Positions 32,193-40,041 of a DNA stretch of 40,041 nucleotides are shown here, piece by piece; the first letter of the stretch is position 1, and each line of letters starts with the position of its first letter. The translations under genes and the position numbers were made by a program. Source of the DNA: Methylobacterium sp. J-048 (lineage in GTDB: Bacteria; Pseudomonadota; Alphaproteobacteria; Rhizobiales; Beijerinckiaceae); contig NZ_JAKSYL010000252.1 in the NCBI RefSeq assembly GCF_022829515.1, forward strand, positions 1-40,041, in the 5' to 3' direction. The notes beneath the pieces were generated by a model. That model saw only the letters and a list, made by a program, of their open reading frames with translations. It did not search any database and was not told the origin of the DNA.

Positions 32193-33341
32193 ATGACCGT
32201 CGCCGTCCCGCCGCCCGACATCGTTCGCAGCTTGGCCGAGCGTTTTGCCGGCCGCGCGGCCGGGCACGACCGGGCCGGCACCTTCCCGCACGACAACATC
32301 GCGGCGCTGTGCGAGGCCGGGCTCCTGGCACTCACCGTGCCGCGGCGGCTGGGCGGCGGCGGCGCCGGGTTGGCCCGGGCCGCCGAGGTGATCCGCACCC
32401 TCGGGGCGGGCGATCCGGCGACCGCCCTGGTGCTGGCGATGCAGTATCTCCAGCACGCCGTGATCCACCGGGACGACTCGGCCTGGCCGCGCGCCGTCGC
32501 CGACGCGGTCGGCAGGGCGGCCGTGGCGAATGGCGCGCTGATCAACGCCCTGCGGGTCGAGCCGGAACTGGGGACGCCCGCGCGGGGCGGGGTGCCGGCG
32601 ACTGTCGCCCGGCGCGACGGCGATGTTTTGCGCATCACCGGCCAAAAGATCTATTCGACCGGGGCGCCGGGGCTCGCCTACGGGGTCGTCTTCGTCCGGA
32701 CCGACGAAGCCGAGCCGCGGATCGGCAACGTGCTGGTGCCGTTCGATGCGACGGGTGTCCGCATCGCGGAGACCTGGGACCATCTCGGCCTGCGCGCCTC
32801 GGGCAGCCACGACGTTCTCTTCGAGGATGTGCCGATCCCGGCCGCCTACGCCGTCGATCTGCGCCCGCCGGAGGATTGGCAACGCCCGGACCCGGTCCAG
32901 CAGGCCTGGAGCTGCACCCTCCTGGCTTCTCTCTACGACGGGGTGGCCGGGGCGGCGCAGGATTGGTTCGTCGGCCACCTGCGCGACCGCAAGCCCGGCA
33001 GCCTCGGGGCGCCGCTCGCCAGCCTGCCGCGCTTCCAGGAGGCGGTCGGCGAGAACGAACGCCTGCTGCATGGGAATGCCCGGCTGATCGCCGGGCTGGC
33101 GGCCGAGGTCGATGCCGGCTGGCCGCCACCGCCGCGGGAGGCCGGCTTCGTGAAGCTCACCGCCACCGACAACGCGATCGCCGTGGTCCAGCGCGCCGCG
33201 GAGTTCTGCGGCAACGCGGCGCTGACGCGGGCGAACCCGCTGGAGCGGCACCTGCGCGATGTCCTGTGCGCGCGCATCCACTGGCCGCAGGCTGATGCCG
33301 TGCGGGTCGCCGCCGGCAAGGCCGTCCTCGACGCCCGATAA
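32193..33341 (+). CDS. Acyl-CoA dehydrogenase-like flavin monooxygenase (SfnB/DszC type)
   Basis: 382 residues from the ATG at 32193. Acyl-CoA dehydrogenase fold: N-terminal helices (IAALCEAGLLALTVPRRLGGGGAGL), middle beta domain (ITGQKIYSTGAPGLAYGVVFVR, WDHLGLRASGSHDVLFEDVPIP), C-terminal helices (AVQRAAEFCGN-like segment, VVQRAAEFCGNAAL). No catalytic Glu of true dehydrogenases is evident. Together with the flavin monooxygenases downstream, this fits the SfnB/DszC group that acts on sulfones or related sulfur compounds. First gene of the operon; the next starts 19 bases after its stop. Confidence 0.8.
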   Translation: MTVAVPPPDIVRSLAERFAGRAAGHDRAGTFPHDNIAALCEAGLLALTVPRRLGGGGAGLARAAEVIRTLGAGDPATALVLAMQYLQHAVIHRDDSAWPRAVADAVGRAAVANGALINALRVEPELGTPARGGVPATVARRDGDVLRITGQKIYSTGAPGLAYGVVFVRTDEAEPRIGNVLVPFDATGVRIAETWDHLGLRASGSHDVLFEDVPIPAAYAVDLRPPEDWQRPDPVQQAWSCTLLASLYDGVAGAAQDWFVGHLRDRKPGSLGAPLASLPRFQEAVGENERLLHGNARLIAGLAAEVDAGWPPPPREAGFVKLTATDNAIAVVQRAAEFCGNAALTRANPLERHLRDVLCARIHWPQADAVRVAAGKAVLDAR

Positions 33342-33360
33342 TCCGACACGGAGATTTCTC

Positions 33361-34458
33361 ATGAGCCTGCTCCCCCCGGAGGCCGTCGAGTTCATCGGCT
33401 ACGTCGCCCCCCGCCACACCTCCGAGATCCACCCGGCCGAGGGTCCGTCCATTGACCGGGACTACCTGAAGCTCCTGGCCAAGGCGCATGAATGGGGCGG
33501 GTTCGACCGGGTGCTGATGGCGTTCCATTCGACGTCGCCGGACGCCCTGCTGCTGGCCGCCCAGGTCGCCGCCGTGACCGAACGGCTCGGGCTGATGATC
33601 GCCCACCGCACCGGCTTCACGGCGCCGACCGTGGCGGCAAGGCAATTCGCGACGCTGGACCAGCTCACCGGCGGCCGAGTCGCGATCCACGTCATCAGCG
33701 GCGGCGACGACCGGGAGCTCGCCCAGGACGGCGACCGCCTCACCAAGGACGAGCGCTACGCCCGCACCCAGGAGTTCCTGGACATCGCCCGCCAGAGCTG
33801 GACCGCCACCGCGCCGTTCGACTACGCGGGCACGTTCTACCGGGTGGAGCGCGGCTTCTCCGAAGTGAAGCCGGTCGATGCCATCCCGGTCTATTTCGGC
33901 GGCGCCTCGCCGGCGGCTCTGGCGGTGGCCGGCCGCCACGCCGATACCTACGCCCTGTGGGGCGAGACCCAGGCCCAGGTCCGGGAGCTGATCGGCCGCG
34001 TCCGGGACGCCGCCGCGCCGCATAGGCGTAAGCCCCGCTTCAGCCTGTCGGTCCGGCCGATCCTGGCCGAGACCGAGGAACAAGCCTGGGCCCGGGCGGA
34101 GGATATCCTGGCCCGGACCCGCGCCGCGCGGGCGGCCAGAGGCGTCGGCGCGGCGGCCGCGCCGCAGAACGAGGGCTCGCGCCGGCTGCTGGCGGCGGCG
34201 GCCGCGGGCTCGCGCCTCGACAAGCGCCTGTTCACCGCCATCGCGGCCGAGACCGGGGCGGCGGGCAATTCCACAGCCCTGGTCGGGACGCCCGAGCAGG
34301 TGGCCGAGGCGCTGCTCGACTATCACGACCTCGGGGTGCGCACCTTCCTGATCCGCGGCTTCGATCCGCTGGAGGACGCGATCCAGTACGGCCGGGACCT
34401 GCTGCCGGCCTTCAAGGCGGCGCTTGCGGCCCGCGGCCGCGCTTCCGAGGCCGCCTGA
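33361..34458 (+). CDS. SsuD-like FMNH2-dependent alkanesulfonate monooxygenase
   Basis: 365 residues. Luciferase-like TIM barrel with GFDRVLMAFHSTSPDALLLAAQVAAVTERLGLMIAHRTGFTAPTVAARQFATLDQLTGGRVAIHVISGG, the SsuD signature region (the Gly-rich ISGGDD and the R-rich loop following are typical). It ends with TALVGTPEQVAEALLDYHDLGVRTFLIRGFDPLEDA, also typical. It cleaves the C-S bond of alkanesulfonates to aldehyde and sulfite, using reduced flavin. The stop overlaps the next start (TGATG), so translation is coupled. Confidence 0.88.
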   Translation: MSLLPPEAVEFIGYVAPRHTSEIHPAEGPSIDRDYLKLLAKAHEWGGFDRVLMAFHSTSPDALLLAAQVAAVTERLGLMIAHRTGFTAPTVAARQFATLDQLTGGRVAIHVISGGDDRELAQDGDRLTKDERYARTQEFLDIARQSWTATAPFDYAGTFYRVERGFSEVKPVDAIPVYFGGASPAALAVAGRHADTYALWGETQAQVRELIGRVRDAAAPHRRKPRFSLSVRPILAETEEQAWARAEDILARTRAARAARGVGAAAAPQNEGSRRLLAAAAAGSRLDKRLFTAIAAETGAAGNSTALVGTPEQVAEALLDYHDLGVRTFLIRGFDPLEDAIQYGRDLLPAFKAALAARGRASEAA

Positions 34459-35408
34459 TGCGCGCCGCGTTTTTTTGGGTTCTCGCCCTCCTGGCCGTCG
34501 GGCCGGCCCGGGCCGAGGATGTGCTGCGGATGGGCGACCAGCGCGGCAATGCCCGCGCCCTGATGGAGGCGGCGGGCGTCCTCGAAAGCCTGCCCTACCG
34601 GCTGGAATGGACCGAGTTTCCGGCCGCCGCGCCGCTGCTTGAAGCCCTCAATGCCGGGGCGATCGACGCGGGCGGCGTCGGCGACGCGCCCCTCACCTTC
34701 GCGGCCGCCGCCGGGGTGCCGGTGAAGGCCTTCGTGGCGTTCCGCACCCGGCAGGACGGGCTCGCGATCTTGGTGACGCCGGATTCGCCGATCCGCACCG
34801 TGGTGGATCTCAAGGGCAAGCGCGTCGCCACCAATCGCGGCTCCATCGGCCACCAGGTGGTGCTGGCCGCCCTGGAGGAGGCGGGGTTGCCGTTCGACAG
34901 CGTCGTGTTCAGCTTCCTGCCGCCGGCGGATGCCAAGATCGCCCTCGCCTCCGGAGCCGTGGATGCCTGGGCGACCTGGGAGCCCTACACCGCCGCGGCG
35001 GAAGTCGCCGGCCTGGTCCGGGTGGTCCGTAACGGCAACGGCATCACCCCCGGCCTCACCTTCGCGGTGGCGCGCGACAGCGCCCTGAAGGACAAGCGGC
35101 CCCTGCTCGCCGATTTCGCTGCGCGTCTCGCCCGGGCCCGGGCCTGGGCGCTCAAGGACCCGGCGCCCTACGCGGCGGTCTGGTCGAAGCTGATCGGCCT
35201 GCCGGAGGCGGTGCCGCTGCGCTGGTTCGGCCGCGCCCCCTATCGGACCGTGCCGATCGACGCCGACGTGATCGCCGACGAGCAGCGCACCATCGATCTC
35301 TACGTCCGCGCCGGCCTGATCCCGAAGGCCCGCGCGCCGCAGGCGGCAGCGATCTTCGACACGGGGTTTTCCCAAGCCTTGTTGGAAGCTCCGGCGGCGG
35401 TGCAATGA
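34458..35408 (+). CDS. ABC substrate-binding protein, SsuA/TauA-like
   Basis: 316 residues. Signal peptide MRAAFFWVLALLAVGPARA, cleaved before EDVLRMGDQ. Type II periplasmic binding fold with GDQRGNARALMEAAGVL, EFPAAAPLLEALNAGAIDAGGVGDAPLTFAAAAGVPVKAF and DLKGKRVATNRGSIGHQVVLAAL, all typical of sulfonate-binding proteins. No ABC permease or ATPase gene lies next to it in this window, so its transporter must be elsewhere. Overlaps the SsuD-like gene by one base. Confidence 0.87.
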   Translation: MRAAFFWVLALLAVGPARAEDVLRMGDQRGNARALMEAAGVLESLPYRLEWTEFPAAAPLLEALNAGAIDAGGVGDAPLTFAAAAGVPVKAFVAFRTRQDGLAILVTPDSPIRTVVDLKGKRVATNRGSIGHQVVLAALEEAGLPFDSVVFSFLPPADAKIALASGAVDAWATWEPYTAAAEVAGLVRVVRNGNGITPGLTFAVARDSALKDKRPLLADFAARLARARAWALKDPAPYAAVWSKLIGLPEAVPLRWFGRAPYRTVPIDADVIADEQRTIDLYVRAGLIPKARAPQAAAIFDTGFSQALLEAPAAVQ

Positions 35409-35439
35409 TGCGGTGGTCCCCAGGATGGAGGTCCTGACG

Positions 35440-35970
35440 ATGCACGACACCGGCGACGGCCACACGCACGAACATGGCCACGATCACGGCCCGGGGGAGG
35501 GGGCACCCGAGGCGCCCCGCTGGAAGCACGACGGCGTGCGGGTGATCCCGGGCGACCAGCTCGACAGCAACACCGCGCAGACCCCGGGCATGTTCCGGCA
35601 GGCGGCGATCAACGCCGCCCGGGTCGGCGCCCAGAAGATCTGGGCCGGCACGGTGGCGATCCAGCCCGACGCCAAGACCGGCGTGCACCATCACGGTGCC
35701 CTGGAGAGCGTGATCTACGTGGTCTCCGGCCGGGCCCGGATGCGCTGGGGCGAGCGGCTCGAATACGTGGCCGAGGCCGGGCCGGGGGATTTCATCTTCG
35801 TGCCGCCTTTCGTGCCCCACCAGGAGATCAACGCCTCCACGGACGAGCCCCTGCACTGCGTGCTGGTGCGCTCGGACAACGAGGCCGTGGTGGTCAACAT
35901 TCCGGATGTCGAGCCGGTGGAGCGGCCCGAATCCGTCCACTGGGTCGACCCGATCCACAAGCACCCGTGA
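35440..35970 (+). CDS. Cupin-domain protein with His-rich N-terminus
   Basis: 176 residues from the ATG at 35440, chosen because GGAGG sits eight bases upstream. The first 20 residues (HDTGDGHTHEHGHDHGPGEG) carry six His in a metal-binding-like cluster. A cupin barrel follows: TGVHHHGALESVIYVVSGRARMRWG, then GPGDFIFVPPFVPHQEIN, with the metal-type His and Glu of the conserved cupin motifs 1 and 2. Related genes accompany sulfonate operons; function not known. ATG 35425 would add five residues. Confidence 0.75.
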   Translation: MHDTGDGHTHEHGHDHGPGEGAPEAPRWKHDGVRVIPGDQLDSNTAQTPGMFRQAAINAARVGAQKIWAGTVAIQPDAKTGVHHHGALESVIYVVSGRARMRWGERLEYVAEAGPGDFIFVPPFVPHQEINASTDEPLHCVLVRSDNEAVVVNIPDVEPVERPESVHWVDPIHKHP

Positions 35971-35989
35971 GTACCAGCGGAGCGCAGCC

Positions 35990-37336
35990 ATGAGTCGAGA
36001 CCGCCAGCTGCATCTCGGCGCGTTCATGCGCCCGGTGGGGATCCATACGGCGTGGTGGCGCTATCCCGGCGGCTACCCGGACGCGAACTTCAACTTCGAG
36101 CACCTGACCCATTTCGCCCGGCGGCTCGAGGCGGCGAAGTTCGACGCCTTCTTCATGGCCGACCATCTGGCGGTGATGAACATGCCGGTGGCGGCCCTGC
36201 GCCGCTCGGCCACCGTGACTTCGTTCGACCCGCTGACGCTGCTGCCGGCGCTCGCCGCCCTCACGTCGCGGATCGGGCTGATCGCCACCGCCTCGACCAC
36301 CTACAACGAGCCCTACCATGTGGCCCGCAAGTTCGCCTCCCTTGACCACATCTCGAAGGGCCGAGCCGGCTGGAACCTCGTCACCTCGGGCAACCCGGAC
36401 GAGGCGCTGAATTTCGGCCGCGACGCGCATCTCGACCACGCGGTGCGGTACGCCCGGGCGCGCGAGTTCTACGACGTGGTCACCGGCCTGTGGGATTCCT
36501 GGGCCGACGACGCCTTCCTGATGGATCCGGAGAGCGGCCTGTTCTTCGATCCGGAGAAGCTGCACGTCCTCGACCACCGGGGCGAGTTTTTGAAGGTGAA
36601 GGGCCCGCTCAACGTCGCCCGTCCGGTGCAGGGCTGGCCGGTGATCGTCCAGGCCGGCGCCTCGGAGGCTGGAAAACAAATCGCGGCCGCCACCGCCGAG
36701 ATGGTGTTCGGCGCCAGCCCCACCCTGGACGCCGCGCAAGCCTATTACGCCGACGTGAAGGGCCGGATGCCGGCGCTGGGGCGGGATCCCGATCATCTGA
36801 AGATCCTGCCCGGCGCCCTGGTGATCCTGGGCGAGACCGAGGCCGAGGCTCAGGCCAAGCGGGCGCGCCTCGACGACCTGGTCCATCCCGATAGCGGGCT
36901 CGCCAACCTGTCGGTGCGGCTCGGGGTCGACGCCTCCGGCTTCGATCTCGACGCGCCGCTGCCCGAGATCCCCGAGACCAACGCCAGCAAGACCAGCCAG
37001 GCGCAGATCCTAGATTACGCCCGCCGGACCGGCGCCACTGTGCGCGACCTCGCCCGCAAGGTCGGCGCTTATGCCGGGCTCCATTTCGTGGGGACGCCCG
37101 CGCAGGTCGCGGACCGGATGGAGGAATGGCTGGAGGGTCGCGGCTGCGACGGCTTCAACGTCATGTTCCCGTTCGTGCCCGAGGGGCTCGACGACGTGGT
37201 CGACACGCTGGTGCCGGAGCTGCAGCGGCGCGGCCTGTTCCGACGCGACTATGCCGGCACGACCCTGCGCGACCATCTCGGCCTGCCGCGCCCGCCGAAC
37301 CGGTTTTTCCCGTCCGAGACGAGGGGGGACGCGTAA
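35990..37336 (+). CDS. NtaA/SnaA/DszA-family FMN-dependent monooxygenase
   Basis: 448 residues, the normal length of this group. Motifs: HLGAFMRPVGIHTAWWRYP, FDAFFMADHLAV, SATVTSFDPLTLLPALAALTSRIGLIATASTTYNEPYHVARKFASLDHISKGRAGWNLVTS, then PVIVQAGASEAGKQIAA. These are typical of two-component monooxygenases that attack sulfones, nitrilotriacetate or similar compounds, using FMNH2 from a reductase. No flavin reductase gene is seen in this operon. Last gene of the unit; it converges with the DUF6481 gene 34 bases away. Confidence 0.88.
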   Translation: MSRDRQLHLGAFMRPVGIHTAWWRYPGGYPDANFNFEHLTHFARRLEAAKFDAFFMADHLAVMNMPVAALRRSATVTSFDPLTLLPALAALTSRIGLIATASTTYNEPYHVARKFASLDHISKGRAGWNLVTSGNPDEALNFGRDAHLDHAVRYARAREFYDVVTGLWDSWADDAFLMDPESGLFFDPEKLHVLDHRGEFLKVKGPLNVARPVQGWPVIVQAGASEAGKQIAAATAEMVFGASPTLDAAQAYYADVKGRMPALGRDPDHLKILPGALVILGETEAEAQAKRARLDDLVHPDSGLANLSVRLGVDASGFDLDAPLPEIPETNASKTSQAQILDYARRTGATVRDLARKVGAYAGLHFVGTPAQVADRMEEWLEGRGCDGFNVMFPFVPEGLDDVVDTLVPELQRRGLFRRDYAGTTLRDHLGLPRPPNRFFPSETRGDA

Positions 37337-37370
37337 CAGAGAGCCGCGTCCGCGACGCTCCGCGCGGGTC

Positions 37371-37733
37371 CTACCGCTTGACCTTGGCCTTGCGGGCGGC
37401 GAAGCGCGCGTCGCGCACCGCCTTCTGCTCGGCGGCCAGAGCGGCCTGCCGCTCGATTTTCTCGGCGGCCTGGCGGACGATTTCAGCCGCTGAGCGCTCT
37501 TGTTCCGCGAGTTCTTCCGCCGCGCGAACCGCCTCGGCGGCGGCGCGGGCCGCATCCCGCTCGCTCACCCGCACCTCGCGGGCCTCGGCGACAGCCTGGC
37601 GCTCGGCCTGCCGGGCGAGGACGGCCGGATCGTCTGCCGGGGGGCGTGCACGGAACTGAGCCAGCCGCTCCTCCTTGGCCTTAGCGCCGGCCTCGAGACG
37701 ATCGGAAAGCTGCGTTTCTTTGAATTGACCCAC
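37371..37733 (-). CDS. DUF6481 family protein, charged coiled coil
   Basis: 120 residues from GTG 37733. Family start MGQFKETQLSDRLEAGAKAKEERLAQFRARP, then DDPAVLARQAERQAVAEAREVR, after which it is nearly all Ala, Glu, Arg and Lys and should form one long helix or coiled coil. It ends in a basic tail (AARKAKVKR). Such genes are often next to cspA-type genes in alphaproteobacteria, as here. It may bind RNA or ribosomes, but no function is established. Confidence 0.75.
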   Translation of the reverse strand: MGQFKETQLSDRLEAGAKAKEERLAQFRARPPADDPAVLARQAERQAVAEAREVRVSERDAARAAAEAVRAAEELAEQERSAAEIVRQAAEKIERQAALAAEQKAVRDARFAARKAKVKR

Positions 37734-37776
37734 GTAGACTCCTCGCGCGCCGGAGCGCCCGTATCAGAAATAGAAG

Positions 37777-37804
37777 AAGCCGCTCCACACAGGGAACGGC
37801 TTCG
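37777..37804 (-). terminator. Rho-independent terminator of the cold-shock gene
   Basis: On the minus strand an 11-base stem (GAAGCCGTTCC / GGAGCGGCTTC with one G-T pair) around CTGTGT, then TTCTATTTCT. It is 29 bases after the csp stop and ahead of the DUF6481 gene. Confidence 0.8.
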
Positions 37805-37832
37805 AAACGCATCCTCGAAAGAGGCGCGAGGT

Positions 37833-38042
37833 TCAGGCGGCCTGGAGGCTGCCGGCGGACTGCTTGCCGCTGCGACGGTCGGTTTCCAGCTCGTAGGAGA
37901 GCTTCTGACCCTCGATCAGGTTGCGCATGCCGGCGCGCTCGACGGCCGAGATGTGCACGAACACGTCCTTGCCGCCATCGTCAGGCTGGATGAAGCCGAA
38001 GCCCTTGGTCTCATTGAACCACTTAACGGTGCCGATGCTCAT
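37833..38042 (-). CDS. Cold-shock protein (CspA family)
   Basis: 69 residues, the usual length. Full cold-shock domain: MSIGTVKWFNETKGFGFI (RNP1 KGFGFI), QPDDGGKDVFVHISAVERAG (RNP2 VFVHI), then GQKLSYELETDRRSGKQSA. It binds single-stranded RNA and DNA and unfolds mRNA structures. The frame is open far upstream, but only the part from ATG 38042 is homologous. A long AT-containing region precedes it, as expected of the long leaders of csp mRNAs. Confidence 0.95.
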   Translation of the reverse strand: MSIGTVKWFNETKGFGFIQPDDGGKDVFVHISAVERAGMRNLIEGQKLSYELETDRRSGKQSAGSLQAA

Positions 38043-38568
38043 AAATATTCCAACTGCTTCAGAGCACGATGCGCGAGCCGGGATCCGGACCGCCGAAATC
38101 ACCGTGCCGTAACAAAGATCCAGATCAAGCTGCAGCTGCACTGCAGCGGCGGCAAGCTCTGGACGATCGAAGAGGGCAAGCGCGTGCCTGAGCCTGCGCC
38201 CGTCCATGGTCGTCGAAACTGGGAGAGATGCAGAGCGCTCGCCCTGTTGAGGCGAGACGGCCGAATATCTGGCCAAAGATCGATTTATGTTCTCTAGCGC
38301 ATCGGCGCGATAATCACAATCGTGAAACGCGCCCGACGAGACATTCGATGCCGGTCGTCGTTGAGGCGCGGTTTTTCGCGATGCTAGTCTGATGTATAAA
38401 AGCGGATACTGACGCTGCCAATTGCGGCGCCCTGACCGGACGGATGCCAGGTCCGAGGTGAGTATCAGGTCGAAGCGTCGGCGCGACCACCTTCGAATCT
38501 CGGCCGGTCCGAACAGGACGGACCGCGCCCGAAAAAATTCCTCTGCGGCCCATCGACCGTGAGACGCG
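38043..38568. other. Intergenic region csp / groES
   Basis: About 525 bases with no supported gene; frames running through it on the minus strand have no protein character. It should hold the csp promoter and 5' leader and the groES promoter. GTATAAAAGC near 38393 is the most -10-like piece. Confidence 0.45.
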
Positions 38569-38595
38569 TTAGCACTCTTGCGCATTGAGTGCTAA
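38569..38595. promoter_or_regulatory. CIRCE element (HrcA operator)
   Basis: TTAGCACTC-N9-GAGTGCTAA, a perfect match to the CIRCE consensus, 107 bases before groES. HrcA binding represses groESL until heat shock titrates GroEL. Confidence 0.97.
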
Positions 38596-38702
38596 GACGG
38601 CGGCCGACCCGGGGCGGACGATTCGGTCTGCCGCCGCCTTTCCCGCACGGGCTCCGTCATGTCGACGCGAGGCCCGCAGGCGGGACGAACAGGATGCCAA
38701 AC

Positions 38703-38990
38703 ATGAAGTTTCGCCCGCTGCACGACCGCGTGGTGCTCCGCCGTATCGAGGGCGAGGAGAAGACCAAGGGCGGGATCATCATCCCGGATACCGTCAAGGA
38801 GAAGCCCCAGGAGGGCGAGGTCGTCGCCGTCGGTCCCGGTGCCCGGGATGAGGCCGGCAAGATCAATCCCCTGGAGGTGAAGCCCGGTGACCGCGTGCTG
38901 TTCGGCAAGTGGTCCGGCACCGAGGTCAAGATCGATGGTCAGGACCTTCTGATCATGAAGGAATCCGACATCATGGGCGTCGTCGCCTAA
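38703..38990 (+). CDS. groES: GroES co-chaperonin
   Basis: 95 residues. MKFRPLHDRVVLRRIEGEEKTKGGIIIPDTVKEKPQEGEVVAVGPG is the standard start with the mobile loop (EEKTKGGIIIPD). It ends KESDIMGVVA. It forms the heptameric lid of GroEL. The start at 38703 matches the usual N-terminus; ATG 38694 would add three residues. An upstream CIRCE element controls it; groEL follows after 90 bases. Confidence 0.97.
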   Translation: MKFRPLHDRVVLRRIEGEEKTKGGIIIPDTVKEKPQEGEVVAVGPGARDEAGKINPLEVKPGDRVLFGKWSGTEVKIDGQDLLIMKESDIMGVVA

Positions 38991-39080
38991 GGGCGTCCGC
39001 CCGGCCCAAAGCTCCTCAAGCCCTTCGAGTCGCCCGCTCCGGCGCGCCTCAGGGCCGAACGACAACAGAAGAGACACTCC

Positions 39081-39895
<815 letters not shown>

Positions 39896-39906
<11 letters not shown>

Positions 39907-40041
39907 AGCATGTCGAGGGTCACGTTCTCGAGCTTGATGCCCAGATCCTCGGCGATCATCTGGCCCTTGGTCAGGATCGCGATGTCTTCCAGCATCGCCT
40001 TGCGGCGATCACCGAAGCCCGGCGCCTTCACGGCCGCGACC
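39896..40041 (-). other. Inverted groEL segment at the window end
   Basis: Read on the minus strand this encodes VAAVKAPGFGDRRKAMLED, then IAILTKGQMIAEDLGIKL and ENVTLDMLGR, exactly the part that should follow KVAA in groEL. GGTCGCGGCCG (39896-39906) and CGGCCGCGACC (40031-40041) are inverted copies at its ends. This is a fold-back join, or less likely a real small inversion. Confidence 0.92.

Noticed and set aside
38589..38702. Longer GroES start overlapping the CIRCE element
   Set aside because: GroES has a fixed N-terminus (MKFRPLHDR); the extra residues are untranslated leader.

Overview
The window is high-GC DNA from an alphaproteobacterial methylotroph, most likely Methylobacterium or Methylorubrum. 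The main support is the block mxaK-L-D-E-H-B, the distal part of the methanol dehydrogenase cluster in its known order. A Ros/MucR regulator, a CIRCE-controlled groESL and many small Methylobacterium-type proteins fit this. All calls come from reading translations and motifs; no database search was run.

Layout. (1) 1-4562: methanol dehydrogenase maturation and regulation genes, tightly overlapping, with a 14-bp tandem repeat between mxaH and mxaB. (2) 4838-10034: small stress-like and regulatory genes: an HTH-less XRE-like protein, a PAS protein, a PepSY-like periplasmic protein, a general-stress membrane protein, a zinc-ligand-less MucR, a DUF6894 protein behind a candidate LexA box, and a DUF3016 protein. 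(3) 10216-14967: a TonB-dependent siderophore receptor and PepSY membrane protein operon, with a readable promoter/operator dyad, divergent from an XRE regulator. (4) 14994-23129: an FAD/NAD(P)-binding protein, a parS-like palindrome, a small membrane protein, a 1444-residue subtilisin-type autotransporter and a divergent AraC regulator. (5) 23174-37336: a sulfur-metabolism island. It holds a YeeE/YedE pair, cysE, a family 2B encapsulin shell gene overlapping a cysteine desulfurase with a long disordered N-terminus (the cargo), an argC-like gene, a TauD dioxygenase, and a divergent five-gene sulfonate/sulfone operon. (6) 37371-40041: DUF6481 gene, cold-shock gene, CIRCE, groES and the first half of groEL, which at 39896-39906 switches to its own opposite strand.

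How the genes work together. In the island, organosulfur compounds would be taken up and desulfonated (TauD, SsuD-like, NtaA-like and SfnB-like enzymes plus an SsuA-like binding protein) and sulfur species imported (YeeE/YedE). O-acetylserine from CysE would drive cysteine synthesis. The encapsulated desulfurase would take sulfur from cysteine inside a protein compartment. A shared element, TTTCGTTGAC, lies in the correct orientation upstream of three of these transcription units (encapsulin operon, tauD, sulfonate operon). This suggests one sulfur regulon linking the compartment to sulfur scavenging, and it is the most interesting lead here. Next are an arginine-rich leader ORF with a terminator before argC, the parS-like site, and the groEL fold-back, which is probably an assembly or library artefact.
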